From assembly GCA_964500435.1 (NCBI GenBank), contig CAZCNL010000002.1:124001-188000 (forward strand): 64,000 nt of DNA, in the 5' to 3' direction. The notes under the pieces were generated by a model, which made no database searches, had not been told where the DNA came from, and worked only from the letters and a program-made list of their open reading frames with translations. This document shows, piece by piece, positions 41,139-50,634 of the stretch. Position 1 is the first letter of the stretch, and each line of letters opens with the position of its first letter. The translations under genes were made by a program, and so were the position numbers. This stretch comes from GWF2-33-9 sp964500435 (GTDB lineage Bacteria > Bacteroidota > Ignavibacteria > Kapaibacteriales > UBA2268).

Positions 41139-42383
41139 TTAAATAAGTCCCATTTCTTTTCCGACTTTGATAAATGCATTAATTGCGGCATCAATATGTT
41201 CCAACTCGTGAGCAGCTGAAATTTGCACTCTAATTCTATCTTTACCTTTTGGTACAACTGGAAATGAAAAGGCAATGACGTAAATTCCATTTTCTAATAA
41301 TTTATCTGCAAATTCAACAGCAACTTTCGAACTGTTTTCATATTTACGGAACATAATTGGCGTAATTGGGTGGACTCCAGGCAATATATCAAAACCTGCA
41401 TCTACGAGAGCTTCACGGAATATTTTTGTATTTCTTTCTAATTTATCACGGAGTTCAGTCGAAGCAGAGAGTAAATCAATTGCTTGTATTGTTGCCTCAA
41501 CAACGCCAGGAGCAACTGTATTCGAAAACAAATAAGGACGACCTTTGTTTCTTAACCATTCAACAATTTCTTTTCTGGAAATAATCGCACCACCTGAAGC
41601 ACCGCCTAGTGCCTTACCAAATGTTGTGGTTATTATATCAATCTTGCCCATAACATTATTATACTCGTGAGTTCCACGCCCTGTTTTACCAACAAAACCT
41701 GTTGCGTGGCTATCATCAACCATAACTAATGCGTCATATTTTTCTGCTAAAGCAACAATCTCGTCGAGTTTAGCAATATCACCATCCATCGAAAAAACGC
41801 CATCCGTAGCAATAACTTTAAATCGAATTCCAGCATCGTTAGCTTCTTTCAAGCATCTTTCTAATCCTTTTGCCATTTTCCCTGTTGCGGGGTCTTCCTC
41901 TTCGACGTCTCTCATATCGCTATGTTTATAAATCCATCTTTGTGCTTTCGCAAGTCGAATGCCGTCGATTATGGATGCATGATTCAACGCATCTGTTATT
42001 ATTGCGTCTTCTTCTGTGAAAAGTGGTTCGAAAACAGCACCATTAGCGTCAAAGCAAGATGAGAACAATATTGCATCTTCCATCCCCACAAATTCAGCGA
42101 TTTTACGTTCCAATACTTTATGCCTGTCTTGAGTCCCGCAAATAAATCTTACAGAGGACAAACCGAAACCTCTGCTATCGATACCTTGATGAGCCGCTTC
42201 GATTAATACAGGATGAGAGGAAAGACCCAAATAATTATTGGCACAGAAGTTCAATACTTTTTTCCCTTTTACAATTATTTCCGCACCTTGTGGGCTTTCG
42301 ATTATTCGTTCGTGTTTATAAAGCTTTTGTTCTTCGAGATTATTCAATTCTTTTGCTAAAAATTCATAAATTTTGCGTGACAT
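41139..42383 (-). CDS. kbl: Glycine C-acetyltransferase (2-amino-3-ketobutyrate CoA ligase)
   Basis: A PLP enzyme of the alpha-oxoamine synthase family that cleaves 2-amino-3-ketobutyrate with CoA to glycine and acetyl-CoA, the second step of threonine breakdown. It has 414 residues. The start MSRKIYEFLAKELNNLEEQKLYK resembles Kbl proteins; the cofactor site has NHASIIDGIRL, DDSHATGFVG and the PLP lysine in TTTFGKALGGASGG. Related enzymes (BioF, HemA, serine palmitoyltransferase) differ in these regions, so Kbl is favoured. Threonine dehydrogenase is not in the window. GGAG lies upstream at a spacing of 9. Confidence 0.92.
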   Translation of the reverse strand: MSRKIYEFLAKELNNLEEQKLYKHERIIESPQGAEIIVKGKKVLNFCANNYLGLSSHPVLIEAAHQGIDSRGFGLSSVRFICGTQDRHKVLERKIAEFVGMEDAILFSSCFDANGAVFEPLFTEEDAIITDALNHASIIDGIRLAKAQRWIYKHSDMRDVEEEDPATGKMAKGLERCLKEANDAGIRFKVIATDGVFSMDGDIAKLDEIVALAEKYDALVMVDDSHATGFVGKTGRGTHEYNNVMGKIDIITTTFGKALGGASGGAIISRKEIVEWLRNKGRPYLFSNTVAPGVVEATIQAIDLLSASTELRDKLERNTKIFREALVDAGFDILPGVHPITPIMFRKYENSSKVAVEFADKLLENGIYVIAFSFPVVPKGKDRIRVQISAAHELEHIDAAINAFIKVGKEMGLI

Positions 42384-42478
42384 TTTCTTTTACTCCATTT
42401 TTTCTAATTTGTTTTTTTAATTTAAAGTAAAATTAAGGAATTTATAAATATTAATTTTAAAATATTATTCAAATTAAA

Positions 42479-44572
42479 TTATATAACACCTAATTCACCC
42501 ATAATATATTGCCATTCTAATTCAGTATTTGCAATCATTTGTTCAATAGATTGACCTGAGCCGTGCCCACTTTCAAAATCGACAAATAAAAGTATTGGGT
42601 TCATTTGGCTTTCTAAATTTTGCAATGCAGCAGCAAACTTTTTGGCATGCAATGGATCAACACGTGCGTCATTTTCACCTGCTTTTATTAACATTGAAGG
42701 ATAATTGTAACCTAATTTAATGTTGTGATAAGGCGAGTATTTTACGATGTATTCGAAATCCTTTTGATTTTCGGCAGAACCGTATTCCGGAATCCAATAT
42801 CGAGCAATCAAAAATTTATGATATCTTAACATATCCAAAAGCGGTACAGCACAAACCACAGCTTTGAATAAATCTGGTCTTTGAACTGTTACAGCGCCCG
42901 TAAGTAAACCGCCATTGCTACCACCTCTTATTGCTAATTTCTTTGGATTAGTATATTTTTCGGATATTAAATACTCTGCTGCTGAAATAAAATCATCAAA
43001 AACATTTTGCTTTTTATCAAGCATTCCGCCACGATGCCAATTTTCTCCATATTCATCACCACCTCTAAGGCATGCTATCGCATATACACCACCACGGCTT
43101 ATAAATGAGGCGGTAGTCCCCACAAAATTCGGCTTCATACTTATGTTAAATCCACCATAACCATAAAGTAGCGTTGGATTATTTCCATCGAGTGAAATTC
43201 CTTTTTTATGAATAATAAACATTGGCACTTTTGTCCCATCTTTTGATGTGTAAAAAACCATCTTGGATTCAAAATCATCTGTTTTCACAGGTGGATTATC
43301 TTGATAAATAAATTCCCATTTTAATGTATTTTCATCGACTCTGAAAGTTTTTGTTGGATTCGAAAACGTGCTTAATGAAACATATAAATTTTTAGCATAT
43401 TTATCGTAACTAATGCCGGCAACATCACCAAATTCTGGTGGATTTAGTTCTTGAATAAATTTTCCGCTATAATCAAATAAATATATTTTAGTAAGCACAT
43501 CTTTTTTTACTTCGACAACAACATACTTTTCCGTTAAAAGAAAGCCCTCAATTACCAAATCTTTTTGTTCGGGGTAAAATTCTTTTGCATCTGAATAAGT
43601 TGGATTACTCAAATCAGCAACCATTAACTTGAAATTTGGTGCATTTTCATTGGTAAAGAAAAAGATTTTTCCGTTTTTAATTTGCACGTCACAATGAAAT
43701 TCCTTACTGGAAAAAATAACTTTTGGTTCATCGAAAGTACCTTGTTTACGTATTTTCAAGGTAGTTGAATAAAAATCACCTGTTGCAATCAACGTTAAAT
43801 CACTTTCATCATCATCCCAAATTGAAAAGAAATTTTTAGCATCTTCTGGAGCACCTAAAAATACATCGTTTTTCAAATTATTTCCATCAGCAATTTTATG
43901 CAAGTAAGTAGGCAAAGGAACTTGCTTTTCTATAATTTCCTTACTTCTTAACGTAATATAAGCAGCTTTTTCATCTTTTGTCCAATTAAAACTATAAATA
44001 TTTTCGATAGGTTCGCCCAAGACTTTACCAGATTTGGTATCGATAATTCTATATGTATAAATTTCATTGCCTTTATATTGCAATCCGATAGCAGCTCGAG
44101 AGGCATCATCAGTTAAAACTGGACCAACTGGTGAAGATTTTCCTGAACTATCAAACGTCATCGGGTCGAAAATTAGCTTTTCTTTACCTTTCAAAACTGT
44201 ATATAGTTTATTTTGCTGTTCACCTCTTTTCCTTGCCCAAAAAAATTCTCTGCCCGCCTTGAAAAAGGGTGCACTACGATAATCTCTATCGAGATACTTT
44301 GTTATCTCATCTTTTAAGCCAACAACGACAGGATAATGTGTTTTAATATATTCAACTGTATAATTATGTGATTTGTGCGACCATTCCAATGTTTCGGGAT
44401 TATTTTTATCTTCCAACCAACGATAGTAATCAGTGAAAATAAAGTTATGCAAAGTGTCGACAACCGGAATTTTCTTTGCTTTCGGTTGAGTTAAATTTTG
44501 AGCTTTCATATTTTGATTTAAATTGATTGACAAAATAACGAAAAGTAAGATTAATATTGTTGAATTTTTCAT
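42479..44572 (-). CDS. Prolyl oligopeptidase (S9A family), exported
   Basis: A serine peptidase of 697 residues that cuts short peptides after proline. From the ATG at 44572 (AAGGA eight bases upstream; a TTG at 44596 is unlikely) a signal peptide of about 24 residues ends near NMKA. The beta-propeller (about 90-420) is followed by the alpha/beta-hydrolase domain with the catalytic serine in IRGGSNGGLLTGA, the aspartate in AGENDARVDPLHAKKF and the histidine in FESGHGSG. Export to the periplasm is common for this enzyme in Bacteroidota. It lies on the opposite strand from the hydrogenase operon, with 291 bases between the starts and no gene there. Confidence 0.93.
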   Translation of the reverse strand: MKNSTILILLFVILSINLNQNMKAQNLTQPKAKKIPVVDTLHNFIFTDYYRWLEDKNNPETLEWSHKSHNYTVEYIKTHYPVVVGLKDEITKYLDRDYRSAPFFKAGREFFWARKRGEQQNKLYTVLKGKEKLIFDPMTFDSSGKSSPVGPVLTDDASRAAIGLQYKGNEIYTYRIIDTKSGKVLGEPIENIYSFNWTKDEKAAYITLRSKEIIEKQVPLPTYLHKIADGNNLKNDVFLGAPEDAKNFFSIWDDDESDLTLIATGDFYSTTLKIRKQGTFDEPKVIFSSKEFHCDVQIKNGKIFFFTNENAPNFKLMVADLSNPTYSDAKEFYPEQKDLVIEGFLLTEKYVVVEVKKDVLTKIYLFDYSGKFIQELNPPEFGDVAGISYDKYAKNLYVSLSTFSNPTKTFRVDENTLKWEFIYQDNPPVKTDDFESKMVFYTSKDGTKVPMFIIHKKGISLDGNNPTLLYGYGGFNISMKPNFVGTTASFISRGGVYAIACLRGGDEYGENWHRGGMLDKKQNVFDDFISAAEYLISEKYTNPKKLAIRGGSNGGLLTGAVTVQRPDLFKAVVCAVPLLDMLRYHKFLIARYWIPEYGSAENQKDFEYIVKYSPYHNIKLGYNYPSMLIKAGENDARVDPLHAKKFAAALQNLESQMNPILLFVDFESGHGSGQSIEQMIANTELEWQYIMGELGVI

Positions 44573-44794
44573 AAAACTATCCTTAAAAAAAAGCAAATTA
44601 ACAAAAACATTTAATTTTAAATTTATTTTTCAAATTCGATCTTATTTAATTCCTATAAAAATGAAATAACAACGATTATTTATTAAAAATAATTAATCAT
44701 TTTATAAATACAATAGTCAATAATATTATTAATAAATTTTCATTTTAATGCAGAAAAGTATTTTATAAATAATATAAAATCAAAATATTCTTTG

Positions 44795-44802
44795 TAATTT
44801 TG
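44795..44802 (+). promoter_or_regulatory. Possible -7 element of the hydrogenase operon
   Basis: TAATTTTG about 60 bases before the hydB ATG matches TAnnTTTG. There is no TTTG at the usual distance upstream, so it is only a candidate. Confidence 0.3.
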
Positions 44803-44863
44803 TATTAAAATAAATCAACAAAATTAATTTATTAATTATTTTTTGTAATATACGTAGGTTAAA

Positions 44864-47044
44864 ATGGCAAACGTACTTTTAGAATATGAAAATCTGAAAA
44901 AAGAACTGGATTTTGCTTCAACAGATGCAGACAGAACAGGAAAAATTATTATTCAAGTTGGTTCGGCAACCTGCGAAAAAGCAGCGGGCTCTGACATTGT
45001 CCGTGCCGAGTTTCAAAAATTAATCAAAGCATCCAGTAAATCAGACATTGTTATTAAGCAAACCGGTTGTACAGGTCGATGTTCACAAGAACCTATTGTT
45101 ACTGTGTTTTTACCAAATCAAATCCCAGTGAAATACAGCAAAGTAACAGTAGAAAAAGTTAATGAGATATTCAACGAACATATAATCAATTCAAATCCAG
45201 TTACCAAATATATGCTTGATAAGCATACAAATTTGCTCTGTAAGTGGGTTGCTACAATTTTTGCTACAAAACATAGCTCAAATGAATTTTATGAAAAATG
45301 GGGCAAGAAAATTAATTCAATGCTCGAAGATTATGGACTATATTACGACGTAAGAGTATTGTTTGGTGGTGAAATTCAAATTCAACAAAGAAGTTCTTCC
45401 GAATACGATGGTATTTTAATGATTTTCCCCGAAAATGTTCTCTATGGCTTTTCTGACGAGGAAGATTTAAAACGAATTATAGAAGGACAATTTATCAATA
45501 AACAACTTGTACGAGAAAATCACGTTTTTGCAAAAGATTTGGTTGAAAAATACATCAAATTTTATGGTGATTTATCATTTTTCAACAAACAAAACAGAAT
45601 CACATTGCGGAATTGCGGTATAATTGATCCAGAAAGCTTAGTAGATTACATTCACGCACAAGGTTATGAAGCGCTTTCACATATTTTATTCAAAGGCGAC
45701 CCTGAGTGGGTAATTAATGAAATTTTAAAGTCCGGTCTTAGAGGTCGTGGTGGTGGTGGCTTCCCAACAGGCGCCAAATGGAAAAACACTCGAACTTTGT
45801 CGAATGACCCTGTTAAATATGTTATATGCAATGCTGACGAAGGTGACCCAGGCGCTTTTATGGATAGAAGTGCTTTGGAAGGTGACCCATTCAGCATTAT
45901 TGAAGGTATGACTATTGGTGCTTATGCAATTGGCGCAAGCAAAGGATTTATCTACGTTCGTGCTGAATATCCTTTGGCAATAAAGCGACTGGAAAACGCA
46001 ATAAAGGAAGCACATAAATTTGGTCTTTTAGGAGATACTATTTTAGGTTCAGGTTTTTCTTTTGATATAGAAATTCGTTTAGGAGCCGGCGCTTTTGTTT
46101 GTGGCGAAGAAACTGCATTAATCCAATCAATTGAAGGAAAACGTGGACAACCAGTATTCCGACCACCTTATCCTTCTTTCAAAGGACTTTGGGGACATCC
46201 AACTTGCATTAATAATGTCGAAACTTGGGCGAACGTTCCGGCTATTATGCTTTATGGTGCTGATTGGTTCAATAAAATTGGTACAGAAGGAAGCAAAGGG
46301 ACAAAAGTTTTTGCTCTTGCTGGAAAAGTAAAAAATACTGGCTTGGTTGAAGTTCCGATGGGAACAACCTTGCGTGATATTATATACGATATTGGCGGTG
46401 GAATTCCAAACGGCAAAGAATTAAAAGCAATTCAAACAGGTGGTCCTTCTGGTGGTTGCATCCCTGCTTCGAAAATTGATACACCAGTTGATTATGAATC
46501 TTTGAAATCAGTAGGCTCTATGATGGGCTCTGGTGGTATGATTGTGCTTGATGAAACTGATTGTATTGTTTCAACTTGCAAATTCTTTTTAGAATTCACA
46601 AAAGACGAATCTTGTGGCAAGTGTTTACCTTGCCGAGAAGGTACGGTAAGAATGCTTGAAATTTTAGAAAGAATTACAAACGGCACAGCAGTTCTCGAAG
46701 ATTTAGATAAATTAAAGCGATTGGGTAATTTAATGAAAAAGACATCATTATGTGGTTTAGGGCAATCTGCACCTAATCCTGTGTTGAGTTCTTTAGAAAA
46801 CTTTTATGATGAATTTATCACGCATATCGTTGAAAAAAGATGCCCAACACAACGTTGCACTGACTTAATCAAATATGTAATTGATGAAGATAAATGTACA
46901 GGATGTACTGTTTGTGCAAGGCGTTGCCCAGTCCTTTGCATAAGTGGAAGCAAACGTATGCCTCACGAAATTGACCAAGATAAATGTATTAAATGTGGTG
47001 AATGCTATAACGCATGTAAGTTTGATGCAATTATTAAAATTTAG
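44864..47044 (+). CDS. hydB: [FeFe]-hydrogenase subunit beta (HydB, NuoF-like)
   Basis: The NADH- and flavin-binding subunit of a multimeric, possibly electron-bifurcating [FeFe]-hydrogenase. It has 726 residues. A thioredoxin-like [2Fe-2S] domain (1-110) has C37, C69 and C73. A second thioredoxin-like unit without Fe-S cysteines seems to follow (about 115-220). The NuoF part has GLRGRGGGGFPTGAKW (about 291-306) for NADH/FMN and GAGAFVCGEETAL, then SLBB, then the [4Fe-4S] ligands ESCGKCLPCREG with SLCGLGQ. The C-terminus holds two ferredoxin clusters (CTGCTVCARRCP and CIKCGECYNACK). It is the first gene of the operon; hydA starts 12 bases later. The subunit naming follows Thermotoga HydABC. 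Confidence 0.93.
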   Translation: MANVLLEYENLKKELDFASTDADRTGKIIIQVGSATCEKAAGSDIVRAEFQKLIKASSKSDIVIKQTGCTGRCSQEPIVTVFLPNQIPVKYSKVTVEKVNEIFNEHIINSNPVTKYMLDKHTNLLCKWVATIFATKHSSNEFYEKWGKKINSMLEDYGLYYDVRVLFGGEIQIQQRSSSEYDGILMIFPENVLYGFSDEEDLKRIIEGQFINKQLVRENHVFAKDLVEKYIKFYGDLSFFNKQNRITLRNCGIIDPESLVDYIHAQGYEALSHILFKGDPEWVINEILKSGLRGRGGGGFPTGAKWKNTRTLSNDPVKYVICNADEGDPGAFMDRSALEGDPFSIIEGMTIGAYAIGASKGFIYVRAEYPLAIKRLENAIKEAHKFGLLGDTILGSGFSFDIEIRLGAGAFVCGEETALIQSIEGKRGQPVFRPPYPSFKGLWGHPTCINNVETWANVPAIMLYGADWFNKIGTEGSKGTKVFALAGKVKNTGLVEVPMGTTLRDIIYDIGGGIPNGKELKAIQTGGPSGGCIPASKIDTPVDYESLKSVGSMMGSGGMIVLDETDCIVSTCKFFLEFTKDESCGKCLPCREGTVRMLEILERITNGTAVLEDLDKLKRLGNLMKKTSLCGLGQSAPNPVLSSLENFYDEFITHIVEKRCPTQRCTDLIKYVIDEDKCTGCTVCARRCPVLCISGSKRMPHEIDQDKCIKCGECYNACKFDAIIKI

Positions 47045-47056
47045 AAAAGGTAAAAT

Positions 47057-48820
47057 ATGAATATGTTAAATGTAGTAATAGATGATAAAGAAATCCAAGT
47101 GCCAGAAGGCACAACAATTATGCAAGCTGCAGATGGCATAGGCTCGCACGTCCCTCGTTTATGCTATCATCCGATATTATCTACTGAAGGAGCATGCCGA
47201 ATTTGCATTGTTGAAGTTGAAGGAATGAACAATTTTACAACTTCTTGCAATACTAAGATTCAAGAAGGAATGAAAATAAAAACTAATTCCCCATCTTTGA
47301 TGCAAGCAAGACGTGATTTAATTGAATTATTATTAGATAATCATCCTCGTGCTTGCCTTACTTGCGATAGAGATGGGAATTGCGAATTACAAAACTTATC
47401 TTATAAACTCGGTGTTCGAGATAGATTATTTGCTGGTGAAAGAAAAAGAATTCCAATAGAAAGAGATAATATCGCAATAGTTCGAGATGCCGAAAAATGT
47501 ATTCTTTGCCGTCGATGTGTCCGAGTTTGTGCTGAAGTTCAAGGAATTTCGAATTTAAGTCAATTATATCGTGGTTTTAACACTGTTGTTGCACCCGCAT
47601 TCGAAACAAAAATGGATGATTCAATCTGTATAATGTGCGGGCAATGTATCAATGTATGTCCAACTGCGGCATTCGAAGAAAAAAGCCACACAGAACAGGT
47701 ATTTGCTGCTTTGAATGACCCCACAAAACACGTTGTCGTTCAAACTGCACCAGCAATTCGTGTTGCTATTGCAGAAGGCTGGTACGATGAAGTTGGCATA
47801 AATGCAACTGGCAAAACTGTTGAAGCTTTGCGAAGATTGGGATTTGATGCAGTTTTCGATACAAATTTTGGCGCTGATTTAACAATCGTCGAAGAATCTA
47901 ACGAATTTTTATCAAGACTTGAAAAAGGTGAAAATTTACCTATTCTTACATCTTGTTCACCTGGCTGGATTAACTTTATGGAACACTTTTATCCTGAATT
48001 TATTCCCAATGCTTCTACTTGCAAGTCACCTATGCAAATGACTTCAACGTTAATCAAAACATATTATGCACAACAAAAAGGACTTGATCCAAAAGATATT
48101 TACGTAGTTGCAATTATGCCTTGCATTGCAAAGAAATATGAAGCAAGCAGACCAGAGCATTATTCCGAAGAAGGTTATCCTTACACTGACGCTGTGCTTA
48201 CAACCCGAGAACTGATTTGGATGATTAAAGCAATGGGAATAGATTTCAAAAATTTACCACAGAATTCAGAATTTGATAATCCATTAGGCGAAAGTACCGG
48301 TGCGGCAGTTATATTTGGAACAACTGGTGGAGTTATGGAAGCCACTTTAAGAACAGCTTATTTCAAACTTACTGGGAAAAAACCTAAAGATTTGGAATAT
48401 ACGGAAGTTCGAGCTGTTGACGGCTTAAAAGAGGCTTCAATTGAAATTGATGGGAAGACAATCAATGTCGCCGTTGCAAATGGATTAAGCAATGCAAAAA
48501 CAATATTGGAAAAAGTTAAGAAAGGTGAAAAACAATATCATATCATTGAGTTAATGGCTTGTCCTGGCGGTTGTGTTGCTGGTGGAGGGCAACCACTGCC
48601 TAACGCTTCTGAGTACGTTTATCCTCTTGATAACGAAATTATCAAGAAAAGACAAGCCGCACTTTATCAAATTGATAAAGAAGAAGATGTGAGAATATCA
48701 ATCGATAATCAATCAATTAAAAAATTATACAAGAACTTTCTTAAAAAACCAGGAAGTGAAATTGCACATAAATTATTGCATACTCATTATTCTGAAAAAT
48801 ATCCAAGAGGTGTGAAATGA
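47057..48820 (+). CDS. hydA: [FeFe]-hydrogenase catalytic subunit (HydA)
   Basis: The H2-producing or H2-oxidising subunit, 587 residues. The N-terminus holds a NuoG-like [2Fe-2S] site (C36, C47, C50, C64), a His-ligated cluster (H96, C100, C103, C109), and two [4Fe-4S] clusters (C148-C158 and C191-C201). The H-cluster domain has L1 TSCSPGW (C300, S301), L2 MPCIAKKYEASR and L3 ELMACPGGCVAGGGQP. L1 differs from the textbook TSCCPGW: the second Cys is Ser. The C-terminal small-subunit-like end reads SEIAHKLLHTHY. It is downstream of hydB, and its stop overlaps the hydC start (ATGA). Maturases HydE, HydF and HydG are not in the window. Confidence 0.94.
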   Translation: MNMLNVVIDDKEIQVPEGTTIMQAADGIGSHVPRLCYHPILSTEGACRICIVEVEGMNNFTTSCNTKIQEGMKIKTNSPSLMQARRDLIELLLDNHPRACLTCDRDGNCELQNLSYKLGVRDRLFAGERKRIPIERDNIAIVRDAEKCILCRRCVRVCAEVQGISNLSQLYRGFNTVVAPAFETKMDDSICIMCGQCINVCPTAAFEEKSHTEQVFAALNDPTKHVVVQTAPAIRVAIAEGWYDEVGINATGKTVEALRRLGFDAVFDTNFGADLTIVEESNEFLSRLEKGENLPILTSCSPGWINFMEHFYPEFIPNASTCKSPMQMTSTLIKTYYAQQKGLDPKDIYVVAIMPCIAKKYEASRPEHYSEEGYPYTDAVLTTRELIWMIKAMGIDFKNLPQNSEFDNPLGESTGAAVIFGTTGGVMEATLRTAYFKLTGKKPKDLEYTEVRAVDGLKEASIEIDGKTINVAVANGLSNAKTILEKVKKGEKQYHIIELMACPGGCVAGGGQPLPNASEYVYPLDNEIIKKRQAALYQIDKEEDVRISIDNQSIKKLYKNFLKKPGSEIAHKLLHTHYSEKYPRGVK

Positions 48821-49326
48821 GAGATGTAAGTCACTTAAATATAACAATAGATAAAAGCATAGTTGATTTTATCGAAGAATGCTTGCAAAAAGAACATCCC
48901 GAGAGCTATTTGATTGCAGTTTTGCATAAAGTCCAAGAATTATACGGATATTTATCAAACGACAATATGTATCAAGTCGCTCATCTATTGGGAGTGCCAA
49001 CTTCAACAGTTTTTGGAGTTGCCACGTTTTATCATTTCTTTAGATTGAAGCCAAAAGGTAAGAATTCAATATCGGTCTGTCTTGGTACCGCTTGCTTCGT
49101 TAAAGGTGCGGATTTAGTTTTACAATCATTCAAAAATGAATTAGGTATAGATATTGGTGAAACTACATCAGATGGACTTTTTTCAATCGAAGGAACACGT
49201 TGTTTAGGTGTATGCGCACTTGCTCCTGTCGTAACGATTAATGAACAAGTTTTTGGTAATGTTACACCAACTCAAGTCCCAGAAATTTTAAATAAAATTA
49301 AAACGAAAAACGAGATAACTGAATAA
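48817..49326 (+). CDS. hydC: [FeFe]-hydrogenase subunit gamma (HydC, NuoE-like)
   Basis: A 169-residue thioredoxin-fold [2Fe-2S] protein that carries electrons within the hydrogenase complex. An N-terminal helical part (about 1-80, LHKVQELYGYLSNDNMYQVAHLLGV) is followed by the cluster ligands in VCLGTACFVKG (C-x4-C) and TRCLGVCALAP (C-x3-C), the NuoE pattern. It overlaps hydA by four bases, so it is coupled, and is the last gene before a terminator. The order here, B-A-C, differs from hydC-hydB-hydA in Thermotoga maritima. Confidence 0.94.
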   Translation: MRDVSHLNITIDKSIVDFIEECLQKEHPESYLIAVLHKVQELYGYLSNDNMYQVAHLLGVPTSTVFGVATFYHFFRLKPKGKNSISVCLGTACFVKGADLVLQSFKNELGIDIGETTSDGLFSIEGTRCLGVCALAPVVTINEQVFGNVTPTQVPEILNKIKTKNEITE

Positions 49327-49353
49327 ACTCGACACCCATACACACTCATACAT

Positions 49354-49388
49354 AAAGGTTGCACCCGCAAGGGGCAGCCTTTTTTTTT
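49354..49388 (+). terminator. Intrinsic terminator of the hydrogenase operon
   Basis: AAAGGTTGC pairs with GCAGCCTTT (one G-U pair) and an inner CCC/GGG closes a GCAA tetraloop; eight T follow. It lies about 28 bases past the hydC stop. Confidence 0.88.
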
Positions 49389-49449
49389 AAATTTCCTTGC
49401 TCTTTAAATAATCAAAAGTAGTTTTATTGATTTGTAAAATTATTTTTCT

Positions 49450-50607
49450 TTATTGGAAATTTATATTAATTACTACGATTTCGGGACGGTTGATGGTTCG
49501 GATTGGTGGTCCCCATAATCCATAACCTGATGAAACAAAGAAATTTGTGTTATTGATTTTTAAATAACCATAGCTTTTTTCGTAAATCGCTTTTGTAATA
49601 AAGTTAAAAGGGAACAATTGCCCGTGATGTGTGTGCCCAGAAACCTGTAAATCGATTAGATATTCAGAAGCTTGTCGTAAATTAAATGGTTGATGGTCCA
49701 TTAATATTACCGGCAAATTTTTATTGATTTCCAAAAAGAAATCGCTTAAATCTTTTCTTTTGGTTTTCGACCAACGGTTCGCTGAAAGGTCTTCTCGCCC
49801 AATTAAATAAAAGTTGTTATCAATTAATGCTATCGAATCTCTTAATAAATTTATGCCTAAACTTTTTATATAATTGGCAGAATTATTGACTCCACCTATA
49901 TATTCATGATTACCGGTAATGGCATAAATGCCATATTTTGAGCTTAACTGTTTCAAAGGGTTGCCTAAATTAGTACGAATCACATATTGTGGGTCTTCGT
50001 CTAAAATATCTCCCGCAAATAAAACTATATCGGGCTTTTCGTTGTTAATAAGTTTGACTAATTTTATTACTTTTTGCTTTTGTATTGTTGTTCCTAAATG
50101 AATATCTGAAGCAAGAACGATTTTCAGTTTGTTCAGTTGAGATGATTTCTTCGGAATGGTAATGTTCAATTTCTTGATCGATGGATATAAATTGTTAAAA
50201 TATCCTATAGTTAAAATTAAAAAAACTGATATGGTTGAAACAATAAGCGTAATTTGTTTTGTTTTTTCCCAATTAAATGTTAAAAAAGCGGGAAATATAT
50301 GAAAATAATGATTTATTAATCTTAAAACATCCAACATTAATACTATTAAGAAAAAATATAAAAGTGCAGCAAGCCAAATCGAACCAATCCAAATTAATCC
50401 AGTAATAATAGAAGAATCAGTTGCTTTTTCTAAGAATCTTGCAGTAAAATAGGACGCATAGAGCAAAAAGAATATGACAATAAAAACTAATTTTAAAGTA
50501 AAGTTATCAGGCAAGGCTTGGTAAGCCCGCCTGAAAACATAATAATTTGCAGCAGTATAAATTGTCAATACTATGCTTAAAAAGATGAATAAATCAGAAC
50601 TTTTCAT
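49450..50607 (-). CDS. Membrane-anchored metallophosphoesterase
   Basis: A 385-residue protein with four to five N-terminal membrane helices (about 5-145) and a calcineurin-like phosphoesterase domain (about 160-385). The metal-binding motifs are complete: ASDIHLG, FAGDILDEDP, TGNHEYIGG, and SGHTHHGQLFPF, which is the YkuE/YaeI-type pattern. Such enzymes act on phosphodiesters or phospholipid-linked substrates (for example UDP-diacylglucosamine hydrolases), but the substrate here is unknown. It lies 27 bases after the CoA-transferase gene in the same direction, so they may be cotranscribed. Confidence 0.9.
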   Translation of the reverse strand: MKSSDLFIFLSIVLTIYTAANYYVFRRAYQALPDNFTLKLVFIVIFFLLYASYFTARFLEKATDSSIITGLIWIGSIWLAALLYFFLIVLMLDVLRLINHYFHIFPAFLTFNWEKTKQITLIVSTISVFLILTIGYFNNLYPSIKKLNITIPKKSSQLNKLKIVLASDIHLGTTIQKQKVIKLVKLINNEKPDIVLFAGDILDEDPQYVIRTNLGNPLKQLSSKYGIYAITGNHEYIGGVNNSANYIKSLGINLLRDSIALIDNNFYLIGREDLSANRWSKTKRKDLSDFFLEINKNLPVILMDHQPFNLRQASEYLIDLQVSGHTHHGQLFPFNFITKAIYEKSYGYLKINNTNFFVSSGYGLWGPPIRTINRPEIVVININFQ

Positions 50608-50634
50608 AAGTATGATTTTAAATAGTAAGAATTA

